Shown: positions 10,801 through 23,800 of the stretch, in pieces | Position numbering within the stretch: position 1 is the first letter of the stretch | Layout: every line of letters starts with the position of its first letter | Source of the DNA: Cucumis sativus | Taxonomy: Eukaryota; Streptophyta; Magnoliopsida; Cucurbitales; Cucurbitaceae | Direction: 5' to 3' | Assembly: GCF_000004075.3 (NCBI RefSeq) | Contig: NC_026657.2 | Location: 33,280,732-33,344,731, forward strand | Length of the DNA stretch: 64,000 nt | Translations under genes and position numbers: made by a program | Notes under the pieces: generated by a model | What the model was told of the DNA's origin: nothing | The model's database searches: none | What the model saw: the letters and a program-made list of their open reading frames with translations, nothing else

Positions 10801-10957
10801 TGTTGATGTCTTCTAAGATTGTATCAGCATCGTGTAACTTATCTTTCAACAGGGACACCTCATTCTCCAACTCCCATGCCACAACAATTTGCTCTGCTCC
10901 ATATTTTACAATCCTCTTCAAAACTTCCTGAACAACAAAAGTTCCAATTTCAGCCAT
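7817..10957 (-). CDS. CC-NB-ARC-LRR (CNL) disease-resistance protein, RGA-like
   Basis: Single uninterrupted 1046-residue frame for an intracellular immune receptor. N-terminal Rx-type coiled coil with an EDVID-like motif (LEDIVHEADDLLDE, about 69-82). NB-ARC motifs in order: P-loop GMGGLGKTTLAK (198-209), kinase-2 YFLVLDDVW (about 273-281), RNBS-B IMVTTR (about 306-311), GLPL-type GGVPLVAK (366-373), RNBS-D CVAYCSNFSQD (433-443) and MHD (506-508). The tryptophan ending LDDVW is the CNL type. About 500 residues of irregular LRRs follow. All key residues are intact, so it looks functional. It lies in a small cluster with two LRR fragments on the same strand. The stop codon overlaps a donor-like GTAAGG, so a short extra 3' exon cannot be excluded. 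Ligand or pathogen unknown. Confidence 0.95.
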   Translation of the reverse strand: MAEIGTFVVQEVLKRIVKYGAEQIVVAWELENEVSLLKDKLHDADTILEDINRKKSHPGNSVKRWVEKLEDIVHEADDLLDELVYEHLRRTVEHTEKFSKVSDSISSSINSFLFRRKMAKKIKNITDTLNQHYCAASAFGLVGVETVTEIELALNQIRETTSILDFQVEGREAEVLELLKLAIDSTNEHHMSVISIVGMGGLGKTTLAKMIFNHREIEGHFDKTIWVCVSKPFIVTKILEKIFQGLTKTCSGLESNKEALLGRLRKEMQDKNYFLVLDDVWDNEKHLWDELRGCLKHIAGKPGNTIMVTTRNEEVATMVEPISIYRLKKLSNDQCWALFKESANANQLPMNSKLEIMKKELVRKMGGVPLVAKVLGGAVKFEETELEEEDHEISWMTKVESIVRNISLEDKDFVLSILKLSVDSLPNPVLKQCVAYCSNFSQDYDFQKDDLIKMWIAQGFIQPGQGRDKNLLMEDIGEQYFNFLLSRSIFQDVTRDANKRIVGFKMHDLMHDIACAISSHQNVESNPNNLSGKSVRKLRTLICNDEVINYLNQNDIVCLRVLKVIFQSHTDLWIPIDKLIHLRYLDISECSINKLLLESLSLLYNLQTLKLGQSGLPKNLRKLVNLRHLEFKMFGDTAMPSDMGNLIHLQSLSGFLVGFEKGCKIEELGPLKNLKGKLTLTNLWRVQNKDEAMAAKLVEKKNLRHLNLWFFETDKRGEDDEDGIVQVLEGLQPHKNLQSLEILGFRGKVLPTGIFVENLVKIRLGHFERCEVLPMLGQLPNLKELEIMYMESVRSIGNEFYGVDSSHQNSVAFPQLKKLSIYEMMNLEQWDEATVVLESNLFGCLKEVRIRRCNPLAKLPSGLEGCHSLEYLSIRGCFNLMLNVQNLHKLYHLEIDGLKRLPKGMDGLTRLKELKIGGCMQNYEFSSVIHLASQLVELELSGRYGSVDTQLPQQLQHLTNLQVLKITQFDCIEALPEWIGNLISLKTLKCSYCFKLKELPSREAILRLTKLENLDIFECPKLLVGEGDQERAKLSHLPSKCVHKSE

Positions 10958-13900
10958 ACTTTGATGAAAACTTTTAAAGGCAGCTCCACACCTACAAAAG
11001 CAATTTTACTCTGTCTACGAACCTTCTCACTCACAATAATTGAAAGGCTTTCAATTTTGCACACACAATGTTAAAAAAAAAATATTAGAAGAGGCAGGTG
11101 ATATTATTTGACAACTATAACAATATGTGGTTGTGAGGATATATTCAAAATATTTTCTTATGGGAAATAATTAAAAAGATAAAGAAAATTGTGAAATGAT
11201 TGAGAGGCCATATGTTTTTTTCCTTATTAATTCAACATGTGTGGGTTGAAGATTCAAACCTTCAATCAGAACAAATCTTAATTTGGTTTTCATCTCTTTA
11301 ATTCTATTCTAAATTTAATTTATATTGAATTTGATAGAAGGAAAGGAAGAAAGAATAGAGATTAAACATTAAGCCTAACAGGAGATTTTAAATTATACCA
11401 TTAGTATAAAATCACCAAAAACTAAAGCACTGATTTCATTCTTTAAAATCTATCCCACTACCAATAAATTTCACTAAAAAAATGTAGAAACATCGAAACA
11501 AATCAAAAATTAATTCATTCTTTAAAATCTATTCCAGAGAAGAGAACACAATCACATGTTTAATTTCATTAATAGATTCATGATCTCATGAGTTGAAATA
11601 CTCAATCTCCATCTATTGTTGCTTCTATATCCATCGACTTTTTTGGATTGTCTACTTTGTTGTCTCGTTTGCTGTATTGAGAGTTTTGAGAGCTTTCTTC
11701 CTCTACCTCTCTCCATTTTATTTTTCTTTGGAGATGATGTCTTGCTTTTGGTGTTGGGTGTGTTTCGGATATATCAAATACCACCAAGTCAAGTTAAAAG
11801 AAAACAAAATTCAAGGAAGATATATATATATAAAGTAAAGAAAACAGAAATTAGCTAAGTATTACAAATTTAGGTAAAAATGGGAGGAGTGGTGTAGCAT
11901 GCAGCAGTGAGCATGTGGGTGTGTATGATATCATCTGGATCCATCTAATTAAGTCCAACTTTCATTTGCTTCAAAAACACATTTCAACTTACCCAAACAC
12001 CTCATCCTACCACCTGAACAAACACTCCAAACGGTTCATAGCTCATAAACACATTATCAAAACTAATTCAAATTAATATAATGCTACCAACTACAAACCT
12101 CTCAATAGATCTGCATAAAATTGTTGATTTCCAAACTCAAATTACCAAATGTAAACCTAAATCAAAACTCAATGATTAAAACAAAATTACCGTAATTTAG
12201 TTCTTTATACATAATCGTTTACTCAATGTAGTTGGGCGTAGAGTTGAATACATAGATCTTGTAATGCCCTATGTCAGTCGCAACCATCAATCAATGTTGT
12301 CTTATGTTGACGGGGCCAAAACATCCCATTAACTTCCATTCATGCTTTGTGATCCTCCAGGTTACCAAGGACATGTAGTTCAACTTCGGTTTAATTGAGT
12401 TGGGAATGCTTCTTTGTTCACTCGAGTTGCTAACCCAATTACCAACCTAAAAGTTCAAATTGGTTCCAAAATACCCCTCAGCCCAACCCAACCGCACTCC
12501 TAGAGGAGACCTGTAAAAGAATAGAGAGAATTTTAAGAAAATGTTTGTTTAAGTTTTAATAATTTAAAAGTTAGATACAAAATATTTGAGGAAAGAATAG
12601 ACTTGAAGTTTCAAAAGTGAAAAATACACATTTACTCTTAAATTGTTAATTGATTTGATAAGTAGTTAACTAATGACAAATTGATGTAGCACGTTGAGTT
12701 ATCAAATTCTAGAGAGAACAATAATTAATAGAGAAGTAGGTGTTATGTGGAATAATAATGCTACTAACTACAAACCTCTCGTTACTAAAATTGTTGATTT
12801 AAGAACTCAAATTCTCGAATGTAATCTAAATCAAAACTCAATGATTAAAAAAAAAAATACATAATTTGTCTCAATTATCACTAGTAAAGTGGACGAAATA
12901 TTTCCACTTCATGGTAGGGTAAAACATTCAACTTGATTTTTGGGTGAAATTATATAATAAAATGTGGTATTTAACATGTATAACCCTTGTTTTATATTCA
13001 TATTTTTAAGGATTTTTAAAATGAAAATATTACCATCAACTTTTTATCAACATTTAAAAGCTAATATAGAGTAGAAATATTTAAGCCATTTCAGCTCATC
13101 GTGACATCGTTTTAGGTGCCAAATTTCCACATTACATTTTGAAAGATTTATACAATAAGGGTTTTTAAACATAGCTTTCCTTATTTATTTGAGTATAAAT
13201 GATGAGATGAAGAATTTGGAAAAGAAAAAAAACAAAAAGAACATTTTGGTTCAATTTCTTGAACTGTCACGTTTTTATTAAAATTTATAGATTTATTATA
13301 CATAAATTTCGATTATGTTATCTATAAAATTTATATTTATATTTAGTACGTCATTTAATTTTGTAAAAATTTAAATTAAAACATATTAAAAAAACAGAAG
13401 TTAAGTGAGATATTAAACACAAAACTAAAATTGTAAGTAACTATTAGTTTGTTACACTCTAAAATTCATATATTAAGGCTGAGTTTGGATTATTTTGTCA
13501 AGTATTTAATTTATAAAATAAATTATTTTAAAAGTATTAAAGTATTTTGAAAATTTTTTATTTTTTAAATCACTCCAAATATATTTTTAAGTGTATTTTG
13601 TTTAAACAAAAATGATTTTATTGAAAAAGTTTTTTTTCTTAATTCAACCAAAAACTCACTATTTATAAAATTAACTTATAATTTAACAATTTATATAAAT
13701 AAATTTCCTTAAATTAAATTACAACATTAGTCATATAAATGTTTAAACCTCGAGGCTTGAATTCATTTGTTGTATTAATTATTAATTAACTAGCTATTAG
13801 ATGTATTTAATAGTAAACTAAGTGTAGTTGAGTATAAAAATTCATTTTCAACCGTGGTAATTAATTAATTTATTGTTTCTAAATAATCAATCCATTATTT

Positions 13901-14401
13901 ATTGAGATCAATTTTACTTTGTAATTAATTTATTTTACTTCAATCATTAGTAACATGTCATATTTCTAAAACTTTTTTTTTAATTAATATATCATGTTCC
14001 TTAAATAATATATTCAAACCGATAATCCAACGTCTATGTATTCATGTAGGTGGGTCCGAAAAATATGTATCACTCTTTGAATATACAATAGAAACACATC
14101 TACATAAGATAAGAGTAAATCAAAATCACAATCACATGCATCTGATCGTTTCTTTATAAAATGAAATCTATTTTCTTAATTTAACTTATATCAAACATTA
14201 TTTTCAAACTCACTATTATTATTTTCATCTGCCAAGAGCATTAATTTGAAAGGACAAAAAACAATCTTTTAACTTTCAAACATAAAAAAGAAAGAGTTAA
14301 AAAATCTATAAAATAATTGCTCACAAGATTATTAATGCAAAGACAGTTTATGGTTTCTTTACTGATATAATAAAGAATTACAGCCTTTGTACACCAAGTA
14401 A
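10958..14401. other. Gene-free stretch upstream of the NLR and tRNA
   Basis: Very AT-rich. The NLR promoter should lie in the first few hundred bases, reading leftward. Small open frames near 11593-11858 look like chance frames in pyrimidine-rich sequence. Two copies of a roughly 100-bp direct repeat occur at 12079-12184 and 12755-12850. The rest, especially 12880-14390, shows homopolymer runs and no recognisable gene. Confidence 0.45.
12079..12850. repeat. Pair of ~100-bp direct repeats (12079-12184 and 12755-12850)
   Basis: Both copies begin ATAATGCTACYAACTACAAA, share TTGTTGATTT, and end ATCAAAACTCAATGATTAAA, with small differences in between. They lie 676 bp apart in the same orientation. 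The intervening DNA has no coding signal. They could be remnants of terminal repeats or a simple segmental duplication; no TG...CA boundary or target duplication was seen. Confidence 0.5.
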
Positions 14402-14418
14402 GCTGGAATAGCTCAGTT

Positions 14419-14451
<33 letters not shown>

Positions 14452-14475
14452 GAGGTTCAAGCCCTCCTTCTAGCG
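14402..14475 (+). tRNA. trnN-GUU: tRNA-Asn (anticodon GUU)
   Basis: A complete 74-base cloverleaf. Acceptor stem GCTGGAA pairs with TTCTAGC, with one G-T wobble; the discriminator base is G. The D arm contains the A box TAGCTCAGTTGG. The anticodon stem TGTGG/CCACA encloses the loop CTGTTAA, giving anticodon GTT. The T arm GGAGG-TTCAAGC-CCTCC contains the B box. There is no intron and no encoded CCA. T-rich sequence follows within about 10 bases and could end Pol III transcription. It lies 376 bases upstream of the PNP start codon on the same strand. Confidence 0.97.
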
Positions 14476-14851
14476 GTGTTTATATTATTTATTTTGGTGC
14501 TCTTCAATCTTCCCATAACCTCACCTACTACTGTCACAGTATAAGTAGCTCTTATTAATTATCCAAATTTCAATTGTATTTAAATCAACATACAAGAATT
14601 ATTTTTATACTAAAAAAAACGTATAGTTAAAAAACTAATACCTTACTTCAATAAAATGTAACCTTATTATTTTTGTGCATTTGAAAGGATTAATTATTCC
14701 CTCCAAAAACGATGCATAAAAAAAAAAACCGAAAAGGCAATTTTAGCGAGCCGTCAATTAGAGGAAGTGGATAAAATCCGTACACTCTTCTTCATTTCTC
14801 CCTTCCTCTTCTCCTTCTCGAGTACGGGGCAGCTACAGCTGCAGAGTAACA
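14476..14851 (+). promoter_or_regulatory. Spacer between tRNA-Asn and PNP; probable PNP promoter and 5' leader
   Basis: AT-rich to about 14740, then a CT-rich leader (about 14780-14820) leading into the PNP start codon. No other gene is seen. Confidence 0.45.
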
Positions 14852-17800
14852 ATGTTAGCAAACCCTTGTGGCCTCCACTTCAAACCATGCTATTCCCATA
14901 CCTCGGAATTCTCTCATTTTGGGACTTCCAAAATCTCCTTGTCTTCTTATTGCCCTCGCTTCCATGGTTCCACGAAATCCAACTTCTCTTCTCTTTCGCT
15001 TCTTCGAAGCAAGAAAAGCGCTAAGCGATTGGTTACCAAGGCTCTCTCGGAGTCTTCAGTACCTGACTCTGTTGCGGCCAGCGATGAGGCACCCGGTTCT
15101 TTGCGGCCTTTCTCTGTCAAAATTCCTGTTGGGGATAGACATGTAATTTGACAATTTTTACTCTCCGCGAGTTTGCTGTGTTGAATAGGAGTTTGTGGAA
15201 GTTTGGTTAGGTGGAAATCTTAGAGTATGGTTTCAAGTAGGTTTTTTTTTTTTCCTGGTGGGAAATGTAAATATTTAATTGTTTGTGCGGGTTAATTTGT
15301 ATTGTTTTTTTTTTTTTTTTTAATTTAGACTGTGTGGAGAAGATTTTATATTGCTGTATATGTGTTGCCAATAGGTAAATTTTAGTTATTTAAGCATTGT
15401 GTAAATAGCCACCGGATTATATTGAGTGAGAGTTGTAAGAAATGAGAATAGTAAATTAAAGTTAATGGCAGTGAGTGAGTGAGTGAGAGTTGTAGCTGAA
15501 AAATAGCCACCGGATTATATTGAACTGTAAGCTAAGAAGCTTGAGAGAAGGTAGAACTACTGGAGTGGTGAAAGAAGCTTGTGGATGCGAGAGAGCAAAC
15601 TTGAAATTTTGAGGGTGGGTGAGCGGGTGGGGGTTCTTCTTCATTTTATGTGAGCTCTATGTAATTTGCTTTGTTTGGTTAATAAATGTTAAAGGAGGGC
15701 GGGTGATCATTCTAATGAATTTGACCAACCTTGTACAACCACTTAGCTTTTGCCTTTTATTGTACTTGTACTCTGCTTTAGTTTATTTGTCTGTATGCAT
15801 GATTGTAGCTTTTATCTGATTGTCTGAACGAGCATGTTCAACATATATGTGTGTCTTTAGTAGAGCTTTAATTTATTCTACATACTGATTCTATCAGATT
15901 TTGGTTGAGACGGGCCATATTGGGAGGCAAGCTAGTAGTGCTGTTACAGTAACTGATGGAGAAACTGTAAGATGTATTTTAAATTCGTATAGTTCTTTTG
16001 CTTGCTAACGGAAAATTAAACTAGGGTTTGACGCCCATTCTTGCAAATTATCATACCGGTATCCATGAATATTTTTTTCTTTAATGACAGTATCTGTCTT
16101 TTCCCCTCCCTTTAATTTTTTTATTTTTGTTTATTATCTTTCTTGACTTTCATTGTGAATCATGGAGGAGTAAATAAGGACATACAAAAAGACATCCCAC
16201 ACAAGCAGAATCCAAGCTTACAGAAAGGGTCTATAGTCCAAAAGAATAGCACGTACTAGACGATTACATGTTATGACAGAAACAATGGACAAAGGAATCA
16301 AACTAGAAGAAATCAACATATAGATTTACATAGTTCACTAATAATATGATGGCTACATCTATGGGCAGGGTCCAGGGAGATAAATTGTTTTATTATCTTG
16401 AGGAGCAACAGAGTACAAAATATAGAGATTTGTGCAGGTAAGGATTAGAAGGGTATATATAGTACCACTCTTAAATCCTACTTAGAATAAGCCCCAAAAC
16501 GAAAATTGAATAATAATCTCCATAGAACTTAGGTATTGGGGTGTTGCCCCAAGTGACTATGTATAGTCATACCAGTAACGAATTAAAGGGATTGAACATT
16601 ACAAAGGGCCCCAAGGGCCACCGTCCACAAGGAAGTATTAATCTTTGCTTAGTAGGTCTCACACAAGAAACTAAAAATTCACTTTTGGTGTTCTTAGGGC
16701 CTTACTAATGCAACATTTTTAAGAGATCGCCTATCTGAAGGTGCAATTGGGAGTAGCATTTTGGATATATTTGGAGTGTAGTTCAGTAATTGGCTCATCG
16801 TAGTTTGCGTAGGGTCTAGGATCAAGGAGGTGCTCTCTGAGATATGGTTGACTCTTTCGTGTGCTACTTTCTTTGGGGTTTTATTGAATATTTGGCTTGA
16901 CAGAAATAGTAGGGTTTTTAGCAATTTTGCAGTCTTGGGAGGAGATTTGAGCCTTGGCCAGGTTCGATGCCTCTCTTTGGATTTATTAATTGAATTGCAA
17001 TCTTCTTGTAATTTTATAGTTTGTTTGTCTTTAGTTCGTTTCCTCTTTTTGTTTTGCCCATTTCGTTTTCATGTATCCCTTGTATATGCTCTCTTATTCT
17101 CACCCTTTTCATTTAAAAAGACATAGATTTTCCACACACCAAGGAACTAATTTTATCTTTACTTCCTTCAAACAAATTGATTAGGAAAAACTAACACATT
17201 TGAATTCTATATCTTCAGATTGTTTATACAACTGTTTGTTTGGCTGATACACCAAGTGAACCTTCAGATTTCTTTCCCCTTTCTGTTAATTATCAAGAGC
17301 GTTTTTCTGCAGCAGGTCGGACTAGGTCTGCCTTGCACTCCTGCCTACTTGTTTCCGATTGTTATATATATTGTTTTTTAGTTTGATGTATAACCTCATT
17401 TGTTCCATTGGCTCAGTGGAGGATTCTTCAAACGAGAAGGAAGAGCAAGAGATCATGAGGTATTCTATTTGCTGTATTTATTTAATTTTTATAGTTTCAA
17501 AAGAAACATTGTTTTCTAGCTCGACTTTTCCTGTGACGATTAATGGGATTGACAATGTATGTTAATTATGGGCTACATTTGAGCTATTTTAATCACGATA
17601 AGATGCAAAATATAAGAAGTAAATATTTTAGGCAAAAGGAGTTGCAAGAAAAAAGCTCAACAGGAGATGTGAGCCAATGCACATTTGAACATTTTTAAGC
17701 AATAAACAAACTTTTTAGTGAGATGGAGAAGTTGGCAGATTGTTTTGATAGAGAACACCAAGTGGATGCAACATGCATTAATCCAAGCAATTTCAGAATG

Positions 17801-20800
17801 ATCTAACCATGCGAAAAACTTGTCTTGTAAAACCTTTTGATTTATTTCAAACCATAATTCAACAAGTAAGGCTTTAACCACGTTTGATTATAGGAACTGA
17901 AACAGAACTAAGGATCGGAGGAAGGACAGTTTGGTATTTCTTTGTTCAATTCATGGATATATTGTGCCACCTGCTGTGATTATGTCCCTTCCAAAATATT
18001 TTTTGTGCTTAATTGATAACTTCATTGCATGGGCTTTCCACCAATATCGATCCCTGGCAAATATCTTGGTAGATTATGTATAACTTTTTGCTTGATTGAT
18101 TGGATGGAATCTTTTCATGAATAGTTACAGAAAAGATTAGCGATGATTTTGGGATAGCTAGATCCTTGAGGCTCCCTTTTGGGCTTTGTGATAGGCCTTT
18201 GGTAGCTATGAGTCTCTCTCTCTTCCATTAATAATTATCCAGCTCTTAATCCTTTTTCTCTTTGTTTGCTTCTTACACTGTAAATTTCATTTTGATCAAT
18301 TGCTCTGTTTGTCTTAAAAAAAACTATTTTTTTCTCATCATTCTGTTATTATTGTTCTTTTATTTCAGGTTCTCATTTGTAGATTGATTGATAGGCCCAT
18401 ACGTCCAACTATGCTCAAAGGTTTTTACCATGAAACACAGATATTATCTTGGGTATGAGTTTAAGCTTGATGATGATATTAATTTTCATTTTTTTTTAAA
18501 TTTATGAAAAATTTGGCTTCCATGGGGACAAATGAAAGAGCATGTTAAATCATCAATCAACTCAAAAGTTTCAGTAATGGGTTTGATAAATTCAATTATA
18601 TCAATACTTCAACACTCTCTCACCTGTGGCCTTAGAAATTTATAGAAATGTCCAACAAGTGGAAATCATATATATATATATATTCAGTATTCTTCATAAG
18701 AAATAACAAAAGTATAATTCAAAAAGGCCTCAAAACAATATCCTAAGGGCTGGGAGAGACCCCACCGAGGAAGTACTTACAAAGAGCTTCCCAATCAAGA
18801 AAAATCAAGGATGTAGGAACATCACAAAAGATTTAATTTACTATAGCTGTGACACCACCAAATTTTTTTTCCCTTTTTTAATATAAATTATAAATAAGAA
18901 ACAAATTTCAATGGTGCATCATTTATGATATATTTATTTAATGAAAAATCATCTCTCATCTGAAAGAAGAAGAAAAAAAGAAAAGAAAAAGAGAAGCTAA
19001 AGTGTCCGTCATATTGGGGTTTTTTATAGATCAACAAGAACTATTGGCTTTTACTTATTCTTACAGGTTTTGAGTTATGATGGTCTGCACACTCCTGATT
19101 GTTTGGCAATTACAGCAGCTGGAATAGCAGTGTAAGTCTGTCATCTTTTTGATTGTTCACCCTTGGGCCTTTTTCGAACAAGAACAAGTGACAAAAACTT
19201 TTATTGATGAAATGAAAAGAACCAATTCTCAAGGCATACTAACTCTACACGAGGGGTGAAAAACTAACATAAAAAAGCAAGTAAAACAAAAACAAACTTG
19301 AACATAAATTAATAGAAAAAGACATAAAAGTATATATATTTAATTTTCATCTCAGTCTTCCATCTCAGTCATCGTGGTTCATTATGTACAGTGCACTCTC
19401 AGAAGTTCCTAATTCACAAGCAGTTGCTGGAGTTCGAATTGGTCTTGTTGGCGACAAGTTTATTGTTAACCCAACTACTAAAGAGATGGAAAACTCTGAG
19501 CTTGATTTAGTACTTGCTGGCACAGATAGTGCAATATTGATGATAGAGGCAAGTCCAATTTTTACGCTTTCTGAAAGGGTGATTTTTGTGTTCCTACTCT
19601 TTGTTCTCTCTACATCCTTCAGTACAATTTACATTTCATACGGAATATTTACAAACTAATATGATGCACATGTTATTTCTATTTTCTTCCATGACATAAT
19701 TCATCTAGGAAAGTTTCAAAAAATGGTACATAAGCTCCACTTTGTGCCAAAGGAGCTTATAATTAGCCAATTGACTTTGATTAAATAGCAGTATGATGAT
19801 AACAATATGTAGAGAGGAGGCTAGGTTTAATTCCTAGTAGTATGGTATTGAAACCCCTTGAAATGTTGCTTCCTTCTCCATTAATACTAATTTCCATTTC
19901 CACAAAATTTCAAACTCACTAGCTAGGGGAATATTGAAAACTTGAAGTGTTGATATAAATAAATTTATTGTGTCCCATCAGCTTAAATTTTTTAGTGTAA
20001 GTGGTGTGATTTAACACTTCGCTATTTTGTGGGGTATGTGGCTTGAGAGCAATAGAATAGTTTTTTAGAGGAGTCAAGAGATGAGATGGATCTTCTCCAT
20101 TTTTAACATGTCATGGGTGTTTGATAGGGAATGTAGAGAATCGGTTAGACAACTTCTAGGAGGGATTTTAACTAGACCTCTCAGATATTATGGTGGAATG
20201 TGGTCAAAGCAGTATTGGCAGATTTATGGTTTGAAAGAAACCAAAGGACTTTTCAAAACAAATCTCTTGGTTGGATAGATCGTTTTAAGTTGCTCATAGA
20301 AACGCTTCATCATGGTGCATTCTATCTAAGGAGTTTCATATGTACAGCATTTCTGAGCTAAACCTGAATTGGAGTGCCTTCATTTCAGCAAACTAACCAG
20401 GGTTTGGGGATAATTGGTCTCCTATTTCACTAAATTGTGTTACTAGACAGTTTGGATATTTTGTGTATTCAGGTTTGTTTCCTTTGATTTTCGTACATTC
20501 TTGTTTATGCTGTAGAGGCTGTTTGTTTGGCCCTAGTTTTCAAGTATTTATTAGTTTCTACGGATTTGATGAGGACATTAAGGGGGTGTCAAACTAGTTG
20601 AGATGTCTAGTTGTGTCTACTCATCTCTAGGTTCTTTTGCTCATTGTATAGCTCTCTTGTACTATGAGCTTTTGTTTCATTATTATCATTTATAGAGACT
20701 TGTTTCCCTTTCAAAAAAGAAAAGAAAAAGAGGAGACAAGAGTCTTTGGAGGAAGTGTAAGAAGTTTAATGGCTTTTTATGGGTGTCTGTGAGTTGAATT

Positions 20801-23800
20801 TCTTGTAACTAGTTTGCTCTATTCTTTTTCAATTGGCTTGAGAGAAACAAGGCTTTTGATTGGATAAATGAAAAGAGACTAATGCTCAAAATACGAGGAA
20901 AAAACAAAACAAGAACTTGCCATGTACGCTTAAAGTAATACATAGATCAAATTGATACAATATAATTAAATTTGGAAAAAGAGTATAATCCTGGTTAAGC
21001 ATAAAACGCTGAAAATTTCGCAAATAGATTAAAGACAGAACACCAAGAAGAAGTGGTGTAATTCAAAGTTGGATATGATTTTCCAAATGAATCCTCTGCC
21101 TTCAAAGGCTAAGAGATGGGGTATTTGTTAAGCATCTTGAGAGTTTGATACAAGGTAGTTATAGGAAAGTTTTTACAAAAACAGTTAGAATGGTTAACTG
21201 TTTTAACTATCTTACTCTTATTCTACTTATTACATCAAGAAGAAACTTAAACTCTGGCAAACTTCAAATCGAACAAGCTAAGATTGATGCTTGTCTTGAA
21301 AAAACAATGGAACCTTGGAAAGCAGCACTCAAATAAAAAAAGATACTGAATCCCTTCAAGAACCACCAATCAAACTGAACCAAATGAGGGAGACAAACAG
21401 TGGTATGGAAGCTTCCACCGGCCTTAATAGAGAAGAATATCCTTTGAAGAAGAGGAAACCAAAAGCTTGAAGGAAGAAAGAACGGAAAATAATCTTGAAG
21501 GCCATCAAATTTTAGCTATACAAAACAAGGGGAATAGCCAGTTTTTAACCTTTTATAAAATCATTATTTCAATGAATAATCTTGTTAACGTTTTTTTAAA
21601 ACCTTCTTATAAAATCAATAGATGTTGAAAAATCATCTCTTCATCTTTTATAAACCAACTTAAAAGAGAGAATGCAACCCAAAGAAGCTTCCATCGGCAA
21701 GCATAAACAAAATAGAGGAATCAACTTGCGAAGGTTACTTTTTGTCAATTTGCACCAAAATAAGCTTTTTTTGAAGAAAATGTCAAAAAATTCGCCAAAA
21801 TAATAATTCGGTTTGTTCTTGGAGGTAGTTGAAGACTCCTTTTCGAGCTCTTTTTTATGCTCTCTTGTACATTCTTTTATTTTATTCTCACTTAATGAAA
21901 GCTCATTTTCTTATTAAAAATATATAAATAAACGTTATATTAATAGTAATAACAAACCAAACCAAAGATTTTCAGATCTTTTTGGTTGGAACGATATGAC
22001 TCTGCTCATTTGAATGCATCTTCATGGTGCTCATTATCTAAATATTTTCAGGATTACTCTTCGCAGAAGATTGTTTTAAATTGGCCAGCCTTTATAGCCT
22101 CCCCACCTTGAAGTTCTAGATTATCATGCCTTCCGAATCAGGCTTCTGTTCCAATCAGTTTTTGCTCAATCGAGGATTATTATTTTTTGTTTTGTATTCG
22201 GCTTGCTACCTTCCTTATGATTCTGTTTTGGACAGTTTTTTCTTTCATCTTGTTTGGCCTTGTATTGTGGCCTTTGATTTGATTTTGTATTGCTTTTAGA
22301 AACCTGTTATATGGGTTTTTATTTTCAATATTAATAATAGTGAGACTTATATCCTTTATAGAAAAAATAACAAACCAAACCAAAGATAGGTGCAGGATCG
22401 TTGATAATTTTTGTTGACATCCTTTGGAGCTCTTGTACGAAGGAGTTTTGAAATTATCCCCCCTTCAAAGTTCTCCAGAATAGATTCTCATTTTGAAGTC
22501 TCCTTTTAGACTTTTTCCTTTATATCGTTCTTGTTAATAAATTATTTTATGTATTGTGATTTTGGAGTTTGCATTTGTGTTTCCGTTGTGCTCAGAATAA
22601 CAAATGTTACTGAAATATCCTTGCAGGGGTATTGTAATTTTCTATCAGAAGAGATGTTGCTCCAAGCTATAGAAATTGGCCAGGTTGTTACTTAATTTAA
22701 GTATGTCACTTGTTACGGAAACTGATGTATTTTAAGTTAATTTCTATATTTGTTTAGAATTTGCTATGCACACGTGGAGTATTTCTTGTTATTTATTCAA
22801 TTTGGTGGAATGCCTTCTGCAGTCGAACTGTCAAAGTTCCCCACTTCTCTGTCAAGAATCTCGTATCTTGGATTTTATTGTCCTTTTACCTCTCCTTGGT
22901 TTGTTAAGTTTGATTTTTTGAATGTTTTTCTTTTTTTTTCTCTCTCTATATATATTCTCTAACAACTATACATGTCAATTGGAGTTTGTTTATAACTTTT
23001 GACATCATTCCTTCTGTTTTTGTTTTTTTAATATATAAGCAACAACAATGAAAAAATGAAAGAACAGAAAGGCATACAAAAGAACCAGCCGGCCTAAAAC
23101 ACCCCTACTAAAGGAAAGGGTTTCAACGTTCCTTTTGTAACTTCATTCATATACATGAAGTTGTCTCTATCTAAAAGATAAAAAACTCTTTTTGGTGCCC
23201 TATAGAGCACTTTCTCACACTTTCACTAAGCATATGATTGTTCTTTAACTTATTAATATAATTAGATTATTCTTAGGAGATATTATTCTTAGGAGATATT
23301 ATTCTGGAGATATTATTTGATATTATTTCCTTAAGTGTATTTCTCTATGGTTATATATAGGCTTGTATCTCTATTAAGTAATTAATGAAATATAGATTGA
23401 TTCCATAAAATCAACATAACTTATCATAATGTCCTCAAAGCAGTTTGATTGTGAACTATTAGTAAACAAGCGTATTTAATGTTCTGGTTACACTCCAGTA
23501 ACTTGGCTCATAAGTTGATATCTTAGGGTTGGATATTCATCCAAGCTCACATCTATAATTCAAACCATTAAGAGTCCTTTTTTATAGTCAAATAAAGTTC
23601 TAGAAAAAAGAGAATGTATATGTGGACAGTGCTATCCGGATTTATATTTGATCTTCTTCATGACATTGACATTGAGCTGGCACTCAGTTTTTTGGACTGG
23701 AATAATGACTATATATGTGTGTCTTCGTATAACTGGAAGAATATTGACATCATGATATTTTTATCTTTGATCAGCTGCAGTTAATTTTAAAATGTTTTAC

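Noticed and set aside
11593-11858. Overlapping open frames of 61-81 residues on both strands
   Set aside because: Pyrimidine/purine-biased sequence with several overlapping frames at once; no motif, and no splice or homology support.
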